The notes: generated from the letters alone by a model not told the origin. DNA of 64,000 nt from Lachnospiraceae bacterium UBA6998 (GCA_002448395.1 DJXS01000108.1:1-64000); one strand, 5' to 3'; shown: positions 1-8,186, numbered from the stretch's first letter. A program made the numbers and translations.

Positions 1-92
1 TCCACATCGTCGCGTACGGCCTGTTCCGGATCTTCCCGATAGGTCCCCGACTCTTGGTCGTAGACGAGGAAATCCGCCGCCTTAGCTTTCAT
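1..92 (-). CDS. Partial CDS downstream of ECF S-component-like gene
   Basis: Only the first 30 codons are in the window, reading MKAKAADFLVYDQESGTYRE and then a run rich in D, E and R. The ATG overlaps the last 11 bases of the upstream membrane protein gene, so the two are translationally coupled and belong to one operon. Such operons often continue with the ATPases of an ECF transporter, but the visible N-terminus is too short and too unlike a Walker-A-containing start for me to name it. Confidence 0.6.
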   Translation of the reverse strand, partial: MKAKAADFLVYDQESGTYREDPEQAVRDDV

Positions 93-672
93 AATTTACC
101 TCCTTTTCCGTTCCCTCCTTCGCGTTGACGCGCAGCAGGTAATGTATTTGATCTTCATAGACCCCGTCCAGCCTACGGGCTATCCAGATGATCACGAATG
201 TAAAGAGCATTGACAGGCTGTCTGTTGTATAGAAGCCCACAATGTTCGCCGGTTCTGCGCCCAAAAGAAGGGCCACGATCGCCCTTCCGGTCTGCATGAG
301 CAGCAGAACAAGGATCGGATACAACATTCCCAGCGTACTGGTCCGAACCTTTTCTTTGCCGACCTTTATCAAAATAAATACAGAAATCAGTGAGAAGATA
401 TTACCCACTATATAGATCAGATATTGATGAGCTGCCGCTCTGGACATGAAGCTATAGACAACTCCCCCCAGGATGGCGTGGATGACTCCCCAGTATCCCC
501 ACCTCATATAAACAATGGTTGTGATCGCGGCCGCAAGAGAAACTGTAAACGGCTGTCCCGGAAACCAGAACCGCGCTGCCATCACTATAATAAACTCAAA
601 GATGACCAGCATCCCTGCAAACATCGTCAGGTCTATCGCCCGGTATTGTTTCCAGCTTCTCTTTTTCCCCAC
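82..672 (-). CDS. ECF transporter S component-like membrane protein
   Basis: This 196-residue protein has about five or six hydrophobic segments (around residues 15-35, 41-52, 56-72, 82-101, 112-135 and 146-163) and a charged tail, the size and hydropathy of an energy-coupling-factor substrate-binding subunit. The segment TIVYMRWGYWGVIHAILGGV resembles the conserved first-half region of such subunits, where small helices allow packing against EcfT. It starts at GTG with GAGGGG five bases upstream. The coding end overlaps the next gene by 11 bases. The substrate cannot be read from the sequence. A generic small membrane protein is the alternative. Confidence 0.6.
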   Translation of the reverse strand: MGKKRSWKQYRAIDLTMFAGMLVIFEFIIVMAARFWFPGQPFTVSLAAAITTIVYMRWGYWGVIHAILGGVVYSFMSRAAAHQYLIYIVGNIFSLISVFILIKVGKEKVRTSTLGMLYPILVLLLMQTGRAIVALLLGAEPANIVGFYTTDSLSMLFTFVIIWIARRLDGVYEDQIHYLLRVNAKEGTEKEVNYES

Positions 673-926
673 AACGTCCCCTCAATAATAATTATTATCA
701 CTCATATTCCTGTCTGGTACCTTAAAAAACCTACAAAGTACCTAAAGCAGGTGTATAAATTATAAATTACTATTTTGTCCAAAGTACATGGACAGAATAG
801 CGATATTTATACACAAAACCGACTTTTTCGGATATTTTCTTTATTTATTTGTCAGGACAAGTATAATATTTAAGAGCGTGATTTTTTTGTCAATTGTACT
901 ATTTTTACGATATTGACGGAGGTTTT
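673..926. promoter_or_regulatory. Divergent intergenic region with dyads and a -10 box
   Basis: This 254-base AT-rich spacer separates the ECF-like operon from the pectinesterase gene. It holds an imperfect dyad at 772-798 (ATTTTGTCC facing GGACAGAAT) and a second dyad TTGTCAGGACAA at 849-860, two bases upstream of a TATAAT box at 862-867. The spacing suggests regulator sites for the pectinesterase promoter, which is an inference. The ribosome binding site ACGGAGGT lies at 916-923. Confidence 0.4.
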
Positions 927-1793
927 ATGAGCACTTTTCACAATATTTTGACCCCGGACGACGACCTTCAGGCCGTTTTGGATCAGTCCTCACCAGGTGA
1001 CTTTATTCAACTTTCGGAGGGCGATTTTCGCATAAAATGCACTGTTTTTGTACCTTCTCTGACAATACGGGGCGCCGGCATGGACAAAACCCGCATCATC
1101 TGGGACGACTACGCCAACAAGATCCACGCGGACGGCAAAGAATACAATACCTTCCGCACCTGGACTATGGCTGTCTGTGCGGACCATGTCACCATGGAAG
1201 ATCTGGCTGTCGTGAACGACTCGCTGCACCCGGAAACGAAGGGACAGGAGGTTGCTCTGACTGTCTACGCGGATGATTTTCATATGAAACACTGCCGGCT
1301 TACTTCCACCCAGGATACTCTCTTCCTTGGTCCACTCCCCAAAGATCTGATCGAGCGCTACGACGGTTTCCTGCCCGATCACCTGCGCCGGGACATCTCC
1401 TGCCGCCAGTATTTTGAGGAGTGCCTGATCGAAGGCACCGTGGACTTCATCTTCGGATGCGGAAACACCGTGTTCGACAACTGCGAGATCCGCTCTCTCT
1501 GCGACGCCAGGGATATCGGCTATGCCGCCGCTCCGGCCCACGCCCTCGAACAGACGGAGGGATTCCTTTTCAGGAACTGCAGTTTCACTGCAGAGCCGGG
1601 CGTCACGGACGGCAGCATCTATCTCGCAAGGCCCTGGCGCGACTACGGCCTGTGCCGCTTCGAGAACTGCACCTACGGGCCGCACATCAGCCCTCTGGGG
1701 TTTGACAAATGGAATGACACGGACCGCGACCGCACAGCCCGTTTTTATGAGACCCCCGCGGTTGACGGCCGGGTGAAGTGGGTGAAGAAATAA
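927..1793 (+). CDS. Pectinesterase (carbohydrate esterase family 8)
   Basis: This 288-residue enzyme removes methyl groups from the galacturonate residues of pectin. The right-handed beta-helix family signatures are present: GQEVALTVYADDFHMKHC followed by TSTQDTLF, the catalytic segment GTVDFIFGCGNTVFDNC with its Asp, and YLARPWRDYG near the C-terminus with the conserved Arg and Trp. I place the start at 927 because ACGGAGGT sits four bases before that ATG; an in-frame codon at 894 lacks such a site. No signal peptide is seen, so it probably acts inside the cell on imported oligomers. A KdgF homologue at 54.4 kb supports pectin use. Confidence 0.88.
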   Translation: MSTFHNILTPDDDLQAVLDQSSPGDFIQLSEGDFRIKCTVFVPSLTIRGAGMDKTRIIWDDYANKIHADGKEYNTFRTWTMAVCADHVTMEDLAVVNDSLHPETKGQEVALTVYADDFHMKHCRLTSTQDTLFLGPLPKDLIERYDGFLPDHLRRDISCRQYFEECLIEGTVDFIFGCGNTVFDNCEIRSLCDARDIGYAAAPAHALEQTEGFLFRNCSFTAEPGVTDGSIYLARPWRDYGLCRFENCTYGPHISPLGFDKWNDTDRDRTARFYETPAVDGRVKWVKK

Positions 1794-1806
1794 TGTGATG
1801 TGTTGG

Positions 1807-1832
1807 ACCGGGCCGGAAGGCCCGGTTTTTTT
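1807..1832 (+). terminator. Rho-independent terminator of the pectinesterase gene
   Basis: ACCGGGCC and GGCCCGGT form an eight-base-pair stem around a GGAA tetraloop, followed directly by seven T residues. Confidence 0.85.
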
Positions 1833-1981
1833 GCGGCTGCGGTTGCAGTTTTGCGGCTGCGGCTGCTGTTTTGCGGCTGCGGCTGCGGTTTTGCGGCTGC
1901 GGCTGCTGTTTTGCGGCGGCTGCGGCTGCTGTTACTGTTTTCTGGCTGCTTTGGCTGCTGTTGTTTTACTGCTGCGATTGC
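1829..1981. repeat. 20-bp G/T-rich tandem repeat trailing the terminator
   Basis: Five units of exactly 20 bases begin with TTGCGGCTGC at 1831, 1851, 1871, 1891 and 1911, then decay into looser GGCTGCTG/TTTT runs up to 1981. The repeat begins inside the T-tract of the terminator. It translates as repetitive low-complexity peptide in several frames and has no start with a ribosome binding site, so I do not call it coding. Confidence 0.85.
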
Positions 1982-2218
1982 GTTGGGCACAGGAGGAAGT
2001 TTTTCATTTTTATACACAACAATTTTTTACAGAAATTTCTTGTTGCCAATATCCTGTATGTTTTTGATCTATATATCAATTGTTGTTAGGTACAGATCGT
2101 CTAAATCTCTTGTCTGTGCCCAACCGAAGAGATTACTTCAATATTTTGACCGCTTTTTATCAATACTGCGTTTTCGAGTTGTGTACCGGTTGCAAAACAG
2201 TGCCTTCTGTGCCCAACC
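1982..2218. repeat. GTGCCCAAC repeat cluster upstream of nuclease gene 1
   Basis: The core GTGCCCAAC occurs in reverse at 1982-1990 and forward at 2116 and 2209, 93 bases apart. The units share a secondary box TTGTGTA placed roughly 35 bases before the core, which also appears in the cluster downstream of the same gene at 3.3-3.6 kb. They therefore form a subfamily distinct from the arrays at 11, 17 and 19 kb. No gene is seen in this stretch. Confidence 0.75.
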
Positions 2219-2377
2219 GTGCAGCTGTCCGGCCCACGCCGCCTGCTTCCCGGTTCTTGCCTGAACCGTCTCAACTGTATTATACTATCTGTCAGTTCTG
2301 ATCTGCTGTCCGCAGGCAGGACTCATGTCTTAACTATCTTTTTTCAATTCTATCTCCGATCGGAGGAAAGGAGCATC

Positions 2378-3211
2378 ATGACACTCTCACAAATAGCCGA
2401 ATCAGAAAAGCGGCGGCTTCTCAAAGAAAAGCGGCGGCTCGAGAAACTGATCTCACGGTCACCGGAAGGAGACCTGGTCTACAGCACCAGCAGGTCCAAA
2501 GGCAAGCAATATTACAAATGGTTTGTCTCTCAACGCCAAGGGAGCAAAAAAGTGCGCGTTTATATTCCGCAGTCTGACCGTCGCCTGGCGCAGGCCCTTG
2601 CCAGAAAGCACCTGTATCAGAAGAAACTGGAGGATACGCTCCGCGAACTGGATGCATTGGACGCCTATCTGAAAAAACATCGCGCAGATTCCGATATTAA
2701 GCGGCTTGTCGATATTCCGGCGATCGGGGCTCTTTTGGCTCAGGATGATCCGGCGCTTCCGGTTTCCATGGACCAGGAACTCTATAAATGGATGCACGCC
2801 AAATATGAGCGCAATCCGAAGCATCCCGAGCACCTCACTGTCAAAACAGTAGACGGCAACTACGTCCGCTCCAAATCTGAAGCCCTGATCTATATGCTCC
2901 TGCTTAATTACAATATTGCTTTTCGATATGAATGCCGGCTTGATGTGGGCGGCTATATCTACTATCCCGATTTTACGATACGACATCCGGTCACCGGCGA
3001 AATATTCTACTGGGAGCATGTCGGAAGGCTCGACAAACCTGATAAAGTTGCCGATTTCCTGCAGCGTCTGCGAATTTATATGGGTAATGGAATTCTACCT
3101 GATCACAATCTGATCCTCACATACGAGAGCGAAGGCCATCCCCTTGATTTCAGTATCGTGCAGCACAAGATGGAGGAGTTTTTTAATTGCAGCGGGAAGC
3201 CTCTGTATTGA
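2378..3211 (+). CDS. PD-(D/E)XK-like nuclease, repeat-associated, copy 1
   Basis: This 277-residue protein is not one I can name. Its first 110 residues are strongly charged and probably helical (EKRRLLKEKRRLEKL, then QALARKHLYQKKLEDTLREL), with a short strand-rich piece around 33-63. The C-terminal half carries what looks like a PD-(D/E)XK core: SKSE with E168, IYYPDFTIRH with D198, and YWEHVG with E213. It ends with ILTYESEG. The start is set by GGAGGAAAGGAG eight bases upstream of 2378. The same leader and MTL start occur in the paralogue at 18125. The gene lies between two clusters of the GTGCCCAAC repeat. The nuclease call rests on motif pattern only, and no neighbour suggests a restriction-modification partner. 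Confidence 0.65.
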   Translation: MTLSQIAESEKRRLLKEKRRLEKLISRSPEGDLVYSTSRSKGKQYYKWFVSQRQGSKKVRVYIPQSDRRLAQALARKHLYQKKLEDTLRELDALDAYLKKHRADSDIKRLVDIPAIGALLAQDDPALPVSMDQELYKWMHAKYERNPKHPEHLTVKTVDGNYVRSKSEALIYMLLLNYNIAFRYECRLDVGGYIYYPDFTIRHPVTGEIFYWEHVGRLDKPDKVADFLQRLRIYMGNGILPDHNLILTYESEGHPLDFSIVQHKMEEFFNCSGKPLY

Positions 3212-3257
3212 TTTTGCTGTAGTGGGTTAGCCGGTCTGATCTTGCGGGACCGGCCGA

Positions 3258-3556
3258 TTAGGCACAGATCTTTCATTTGTCAGGCATATACACAAAGTCT
3301 TGCATCCAATTTCTTCATGTAAGGGGGTGCGGAGGCGAAGAAATTCTTGTTTTAGGCATATCCTCGGCTCTTTCGTCTTTATGCCCAACCCAATATCGAT
3401 ATTTTGTCAACTCATAATCAACAAACAAATAACCTGCCGTTTAAGCCCTTTTAATTGTGTATAGTTTTCAATCAGAAGCCTCCTGTGCCCAACCGCAGAA
3501 GGAAAGACGTTTTTTGTTGTGTACAACCTTCAAACAGATGCTTTTTGTGCCCAACC
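3258..3556. repeat. GTGCCCAAC repeat cluster downstream of nuclease gene 1
   Basis: Two diverged reverse-oriented cores lie at 3258 (TTAGGCAC) and 3352 (TTAGGCAT). Three forward cores lie at 3381 (ATGCCCAACC), 3485 and 3547; the last two are exactly 62 bases apart. The units share the TTGTGTA box with the cluster at 2 kb. The order, reverse copies then forward copies, repeats the layout of the arrays at 11, 17.5 and 19 kb. No gene is seen between 3212 and 3682. Confidence 0.75.
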
Positions 3557-3611
3557 GTCCAAAAAATAATCCCAAAATCTTTTATCTCACCACCTCACAG
3601 CATTTGCCGCT

Positions 3612-3640
3612 TTGTATTTGCCAATTAATTCATATAAAAT
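3612..3640 (+). promoter_or_regulatory. Promoter of the aldo/keto reductase gene
   Basis: TTGTAT and TAAAAT are separated by 17 bases, 43 bases upstream of the start codon. Confidence 0.5.
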
Positions 3641-3682
3641 ATAGTTAAGTAACCAATTCCCACTAACTAATGAGGTATCACT

Positions 3683-4708
3683 ATGAAAGATGTCAGACTC
3701 GGCCGCACAGAAATCATTGTTCCCCAGAACGCTTTCGGATGTCTTCCGATCCAGCGCGACACCAAGGAGGTCGCGGTTATGCTCCTGCGGGAGGCCTATG
3801 CGGGGGGCATGCGCTTTTTTGACACAGCGAGGGCTTATACGGACAGCGAAGAGAAGGTCGGCGAAGCATTCGACGGCATGCGGGACAAAATATACATAGC
3901 CACAAAAACAGCCGCCAAAACCCCGGAAGGCTTCTGGAAAGATCTCGAGACGTCTCTTAAGAATCTGCGCACCGATTACATCGATATTTATCAGCTTCAC
4001 ATGGTGTCCCAGTGCTACAGGCCCGGGGACGGGACCGGGATGTACGAATGTCTCGAACAGGCGAAGGAGAAAGGGCTGATCCGCCACATCGGCATCACGA
4101 CGCACAAACTTGCCGTGGCGCAGGAGATCATCGAGTCAGGCCTCTACGAGACTCTGCAGTATCCTTTCAGCTACCTTTCCTCTGAAAAGGAGATCGCTCT
4201 GGTGCGCGCATGCGTGGAAAAGGACATGGGCTTTATCTGCATGAAGGCACTTGCAGGCGGCCTGGTCACACGCTCCGATGCCGCCATGGCATATATGACG
4301 CAGTTTGACAATCTTGTTCCGATCTGGGGGATCCAGCGCGAGAACGAGCTGCGGGAGTGGCTCTCCTACATGGAGAACACGCCCTCCATGACTGACGAGA
4401 TCACCGCTTACATCAAAGGCGAGCAGGACGAGCTCGCCGGCGAGTTCTGCCGCGGCTGCGGTTACTGCCTGCCCTGCCCCATGGGTATCGAGATCAACAA
4501 CTGTGCCCGCATGTCGCTGATGGTGCGCAGGGCGCCCTCCGCTTCCTGGCTCTCCGAGGCCTGGCAGGAAAAGATGGCGAAGATCGAGAACTGCATAAAC
4601 TGCCGCCAGTGTACTAAACGCTGTCCCTATGAACTCGATACACCCGAACTTCTGCGCAGGAACCTCGCGGATTATAAGAGGATCCTGGCGGGGGAGGTTA
4701 CTGTTTAA
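3683..4708 (+). CDS. Aldo/keto reductase with C-terminal 4Fe-4S domain
   Basis: This 341-residue protein joins an NAD(P)H-dependent aldo/keto reductase barrel to a ferredoxin-like tail. The barrel shows MRFFDTARAYTDSE (catalytic Asp and Tyr), IATKTA (Lys) and DIYQLHMV (His), so the tetrad is complete. The tail has two cysteine groups, FCRGCGYCLPCPMGI and CINCRQCTKRCPYEL, enough for two iron-sulfur clusters. This fused form is common in anaerobes, but substrates are mostly unknown. It is monocistronic, with a promoter upstream and a shared terminator downstream. Confidence 0.85.
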   Translation: MKDVRLGRTEIIVPQNAFGCLPIQRDTKEVAVMLLREAYAGGMRFFDTARAYTDSEEKVGEAFDGMRDKIYIATKTAAKTPEGFWKDLETSLKNLRTDYIDIYQLHMVSQCYRPGDGTGMYECLEQAKEKGLIRHIGITTHKLAVAQEIIESGLYETLQYPFSYLSSEKEIALVRACVEKDMGFICMKALAGGLVTRSDAAMAYMTQFDNLVPIWGIQRENELREWLSYMENTPSMTDEITAYIKGEQDELAGEFCRGCGYCLPCPMGIEINNCARMSLMVRRAPSASWLSEAWQEKMAKIENCINCRQCTKRCPYELDTPELLRRNLADYKRILAGEVTV

Positions 4709-4743
4709 GACCGATAATTGGTGCCGGTAAATTAAGGGGAAGA

Positions 4744-4803
4744 TTTTCGGCACAGAAGTTTTCATGGACGATTCTACATACGTTTAATGTTTCTGTACCG
4801 AAA
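4744..4803. repeat. Short inverted repeat after the aldo/keto reductase
   Basis: TTTTCGGCACAGAA at 4744-4757 faces TTTCTGTACCGAAA at 4790-4803 across a 32-base gap, with one mismatch in the aligned arms. The left arm has some likeness to the GGGCACAG side of the GTGCCCAAC repeat, so it might be a decayed member. Confidence 0.5.
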
Positions 4804-4834
4804 CGCAGTCTGAGAACAACATGCGGGACAAGTA

Positions 4835-4890
4835 AAAAAAGGTGGTGCAGCATCTTGCCGTTCAATCAGCAAGATGCTGCACCACCTTTT
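4835..4890. terminator. Bidirectional terminator between convergent genes
   Basis: A long perfect stem, GGTGGTGCAGCATCTTGC with its complement, is flanked by A7 on the left and T5 on the right, so it can stop transcription from both the reductase gene and the YbaK-like gene. Confidence 0.9.
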
Positions 4891-5351
4891 TATTTGCACA
4901 CGTCCACCCATTTTCTGGCATTTACCAGTTTCTCCAGCTCATCCAGCTGCAGTCTCACCGCGCTGTTTGCATTGCCCGCCGCCGGATACACCGTATCCCA
5001 TTTTTTCAGGCTCTCATCCAGATAGATCTCGACGTTTTCATTGACTCCGAAGGGGCAAACGCCGCCCGCCTCATGGCCGATCAGTTCCTCCACCTGCTCA
5101 CGCTGGATCATTTTCGCTTTTTTGCCGAATTCTTCCTTATATTTCCTGTTGTCGACCCTGGCCATGCCCTCGGCAAGGATCAGGATCGGTCTGTCGTCGA
5201 TGATAAAGGAGAGGGATTTACAAATCCGGCCCGGCTCCACGCCGATGGCGGCTGCTGCCAGTTCCACCGTAGCAGTGGATACATCCGGCTCGATGATCCG
5301 CTCCAGATAGCCCTTTTCCTTGAGATACTTCTTAGCTTTTTCCACAGACAT
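4890..5351 (-). CDS. YbaK/EbsC-type aminoacyl-tRNA editing protein
   Basis: This 153-residue stand-alone YbaK-fold protein probably hydrolyses mischarged tRNA such as Cys-tRNA(Pro). Family marks are the Lys in RICKSLSFIID, the loop HEAGGVCPFGV, and LDESLKKWDTVYPAAG near the end. The start at 5351 has AAGGAG eight bases upstream; a longer in-frame version beginning at 5387 lacks a comparable site. It is monocistronic and ends in the bidirectional terminator. A second, different editing-domain protein is at 57.9 kb. Confidence 0.85.
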   Translation of the reverse strand: MSVEKAKKYLKEKGYLERIIEPDVSTATVELAAAAIGVEPGRICKSLSFIIDDRPILILAEGMARVDNRKYKEEFGKKAKMIQREQVEELIGHEAGGVCPFGVNENVEIYLDESLKKWDTVYPAAGNANSAVRLQLDELEKLVNARKWVDVCK

Positions 5352-5464
5352 TGCAAATTCTCCTTCAAAGTATAAAAACACGCTCACCCGAACATTCTAC
5401 CACTTCTGCCCGCCTGATGTGTGTCTTTTGACAAAATGAGAACCCAGGCGCCGAAAAGTACGGA

Positions 5465-5510
5465 CAAAAAAGCTGATGACCCGGCATTACTCATACAGAT
5501 GTCATCAGCT
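5465..5510 (-). terminator. Terminator of the HAD phosphatase gene
   Basis: AGCTGATGAC and GTCATCAGCT pair across a 20-base loop, and the reverse strand then runs into six T residues (A6 at 5466-5471). Confidence 0.75.
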
Positions 5511-5548
5511 TCTATTCTCAAAGTTGTTCCGTTCTCAGTAAAGAGCGG

Positions 5549-6913
5549 TTATGCTGCGTTATCAAGCACTTCCTGCTGCTCTTCTGCAGGCTCCTCAGTC
5601 ACGGGCTGTTCCTCGGCTGCGGGCTGCTCTGCTGCAGGCTCTTCAACAGCGGGCTCCCCAGTCACGGGCTGCTCCTCAGTCGCGGGCTGCTCTGCAGGCT
5701 GTTCCGCTGCTGCGGGCTCAGCCGCAGGCTCTTCAGCCTGCTTGCCGATATACTTCACGCCCTCAGCATAGATGGTCTTCCAGTCATTCTTCATGGAAAC
5801 GGGGATCCAGTTGTTCTCTTCGCAGAGCTTGTACATGTCGTCTGCCTTCTTGATGTTGCCGTTCTCGCGCTCGAGGTCGTCGCAGCAGAGCATGAATGCA
5901 AGGCTCTTGTACTGGTTATTGCTAAGTGTGTAGTTGCACATCGCGCCGTCGCCGCTCGAATTGCCGAAGGACAGAACAGGCTGTACGCCGATCTCGCTGT
6001 TGATCACGGAGACCTTGTTCATCTTGAGGTTCTTGATGATGAACTCGCCGCCGAGATACAGGTCATCGCCCTGTGTGAAAGTATAGTTAAGGCCGTCTTC
6101 TCCATTCTGCAGGCCGGCTACAACAGTTTCATCGGAACCGATGATCTGGCTGTTGGGAAGCTCGAGAGGGCTGTTCTCCATAATGCCGCGGCAGATGAAG
6201 CGGTCTGTGCCGCTGATTACATATACAGTAAAGTCATTTGCCTTGAGGTAGTTGATGATCTGCAGCATGGGCTCATAGAATCCGCCGCCGCGGGTCATGC
6301 CCTCGTAACTGGGCATAGGCTGTTTTTTGAACTCCTGGATGTAGTCGAGGAATTCTCTCATTGTCATGCCCTTGAAAGCGGAAGCAACCGCCTGGCCGTG
6401 CTCCATGGGAAGCTCCTCGTACTTGGTGCCGTTGGTGTTCTGGTCAATGATCTTCGCGGCGACCATCTTCTCAAACTCAGACGCGCGGTCCTTGTATTCG
6501 GGGTCCTCAGTCACGCGGTATACCAGCAGTGTATAGTCAAAATAGTTCGGGTCTGTCTCGCAGAACAGTGTTCCGTCGAAGTCGAATACCGCGATACGAT
6601 TCTCAACAGGGATGAAATCGGGGCTGCCTTCCTTTGTGATGGATTCCATGTAAGCAGTCAGCGCTTCTCTTGCGGGAGCGCCTTCATTCCAGAGGCTGAG
6701 CATCTCGTTCGCGTCAACTGTCTTTACTTCTGTTCCTGTTGTCTCTGTTGCTGCTTCGGCTTCTGTTGCAGCAGATGCTGCCGCCGGAACTTCCGGAGCC
6801 GAACCGGCTCTTGCTACTGTATAAAGCAGACCGCCAAGGGAGATCACTGCAACGAGGATCGAGGCGATCGCGATGGTTTGCCATTTTTTGATAATGTTCA
6901 TATGTGTTTCCAT
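5549..6913 (-). CDS. Membrane-anchored HAD-superfamily phosphatase
   Basis: This 454-residue protein has an N-terminal hydrophobic anchor (about residues 11-33) and then an Ala/Glu/Thr-rich linker. The HAD core follows: motif I is AVFDFDGTLFCETD, motif II is VYVISGTD, and VLSFGNSSGDGAMCNYTL supplies the motif III/IV acidic cluster. The last 70 residues are repeats of Ala, Glu, Gln and Pro (EEPAAEQPA-like units), which may span or bind the cell wall. It is likely displayed outside the membrane as a phosphatase, though the substrate is unknown. The C-terminal repeat is encoded by a slippage-prone GC-rich tract. Confidence 0.75.
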   Translation of the reverse strand: METHMNIIKKWQTIAIASILVAVISLGGLLYTVARAGSAPEVPAAASAATEAEAATETTGTEVKTVDANEMLSLWNEGAPAREALTAYMESITKEGSPDFIPVENRIAVFDFDGTLFCETDPNYFDYTLLVYRVTEDPEYKDRASEFEKMVAAKIIDQNTNGTKYEELPMEHGQAVASAFKGMTMREFLDYIQEFKKQPMPSYEGMTRGGGFYEPMLQIINYLKANDFTVYVISGTDRFICRGIMENSPLELPNSQIIGSDETVVAGLQNGEDGLNYTFTQGDDLYLGGEFIIKNLKMNKVSVINSEIGVQPVLSFGNSSGDGAMCNYTLSNNQYKSLAFMLCCDDLERENGNIKKADDMYKLCEENNWIPVSMKNDWKTIYAEGVKYIGKQAEEPAAEPAAAEQPAEQPATEEQPVTGEPAVEEPAAEQPAAEEQPVTEEPAEEQQEVLDNAA

Positions 6914-7260
6914 TTTTCTTTCCTTCTTAACTTCTTTATCTTCTTTGATTGGTTCATCATCTATGTAAACCGCCGGGCAATGCCTCTGCGGAGTGTTGCT
7001 GTATGTAAACCGGCGGCGGATGTTTTTATCTCTCTGCCCCGCCGGACATTTTTACTTACGCAGCTCATCCGGGAAATCCATTCAATTTTTTGAAATTTTC
7101 CGAAAAACTTAATCGTTTTCGGTTTTAGATGATATTAGTACTTTCCCGCCTTTTAAACAATGACTTTATTTGACAAAAATATGGACTTTTTTGAGAGCCG
7201 GGGTCTGACCCCGGTCAATCTGTGATAATTTAGTGATATACCCTCAGAAAGGTACGAACT
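6914..7260. other. Intergenic region between divergent genes
   Basis: This 347-base spacer holds the start regions of the HAD gene and the radical SAM gene. A direct repeat TATGTAAACCG occurs at 6963 and 6999. The 17-base palindrome described separately lies at 7198-7214. An extended -10 box TGTGATAAT at 7221-7229 probably serves the rightward gene. No small gene with a ribosome binding site is seen. Confidence 0.5.
7198..7214. promoter_or_regulatory. Perfect 17-bp palindrome CCGGGGTC-T-GACCCCGG
   Basis: The two eight-base arms are perfect around a central T. The palindrome sits where the -35 region of the TGTGATAAT promoter would be, so it could be an operator for the radical SAM gene. A related palindrome, GGGGAC-T-GTCCCC, occurs at 13602-13614. 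Confidence 0.5.
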
Positions 7261-8166
7261 ATGCAATACCTCACCTTCAACGACGCCATGCGCGCCCGCT
7301 TCGGCACCAAAGTATACCGGCTCTCGCTCCAGTCCGGCTGCACCTGCCCTAACAGAGACGGCACGATCGGCACCGGCGGCTGCACCTTCTGTTCGGAAGG
7401 CGGCTCCGGTGATTTTGCCGCGCCGCTGCTACCCATTGACGAGCAGATCGCCGCAGCCAGAAAGCGCGTCGACGCCAAAATATCGCCCTCCATCGCTCCT
7501 GCGGACCGCCGCTACATCGCCTACTTCCAGTCCTACACCAACACTTACGGCGATTCTGAGCGCTTGCGCAGTATCTACTCAGATGCTCTGGCCCACCCTC
7601 AGATCGTCGCGCTCGACCTGGGCACCCGCCCCGACTGCCTGCCGCCTGAGATGATCGCGATGCTCCGGGAGATCCGCACTAAATATGGCAAACCCATCTG
7701 GATCGAGCTGGGGCTTCAGACCATACACGAGAAGACAGCGGATCGCATCCACCGGGGATATCCGTTGAAAGTCTTTGAAGACGCTTACCGGAGATTGAAG
7801 TCTGAGGGCTTCGAAGTCATCGTACACGTCATCCTTGGCCTCCCCGGCGAGGCGCGCGAAGATATGCTGGAGACCGTGCGCTACCTCTCTCTTTTGACTC
7901 CGGCGCTCGATGGCATCAAACTTCAACTCCTGCACATATTAAAAGGGACCGAACTGGCCCGCGAGTACGAAGCCGATCCGTTCCCTCTGTTTACATTGGA
8001 TTCTTATTGTGATCTTGTGGTTGACTGCCTGAAACTTCTGCCTCCGCAGACGGTAGTCCACCGGCTCACCGGTGACGGTCCCAAGCGTCTGCTCATCGAG
8101 CCGCAGTGGAGCGCGGAAAAGAAGCGGGTGCTCAATACGCTCAGCCGCAGGATCCGCGAAGCGTAA
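7261..8166 (+). CDS. TIGR01212-family radical SAM protein (YtqA/YhcC-like)
   Basis: This 301-residue protein has the family's cysteine pattern GCTCPNRDGTIGTGGCTFC, in which three of the cysteines bind the 4Fe-4S cluster used with S-adenosylmethionine. The segments YFQSYTNTYG, LGTRPDCLP, WIELGLQT and HVILGLPGE follow the conserved order of the radical SAM barrel. AGAAAGG lies 13 to 7 bases before the ATG. The physiological reaction is not settled, so I give none. Confidence 0.88.
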   Translation: MQYLTFNDAMRARFGTKVYRLSLQSGCTCPNRDGTIGTGGCTFCSEGGSGDFAAPLLPIDEQIAAARKRVDAKISPSIAPADRRYIAYFQSYTNTYGDSERLRSIYSDALAHPQIVALDLGTRPDCLPPEMIAMLREIRTKYGKPIWIELGLQTIHEKTADRIHRGYPLKVFEDAYRRLKSEGFEVIVHVILGLPGEAREDMLETVRYLSLLTPALDGIKLQLLHILKGTELAREYEADPFPLFTLDSYCDLVVDCLKLLPPQTVVHRLTGDGPKRLLIEPQWSAEKKRVLNTLSRRIREA

Positions 8167-8186
8167 TGGTGGAGCGCAGTCCATAT

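Noticed and set aside
1800-2301. Forward-strand open frames through the Cys/Gly/Leu-rich repeat
   Set aside because: They exist because the 20-base repeat lacks stops; composition is extreme, and no ribosome binding site precedes any start.
2219-2377. N-terminal extension of nuclease copy 1
   Set aside because: The paralogue begins at the equivalent of 2378, the ribosome binding site lies directly before it, and the extension overlaps a repeat unit.
2378-3211. RAYT-type REP transposase as the identity of the repeat-linked protein
   Set aside because: No HUH motif or Y1 catalytic Tyr pattern is visible; the conserved residues fit a PD-(D/E)XK pattern better. The comparison is kept only as an analogy.
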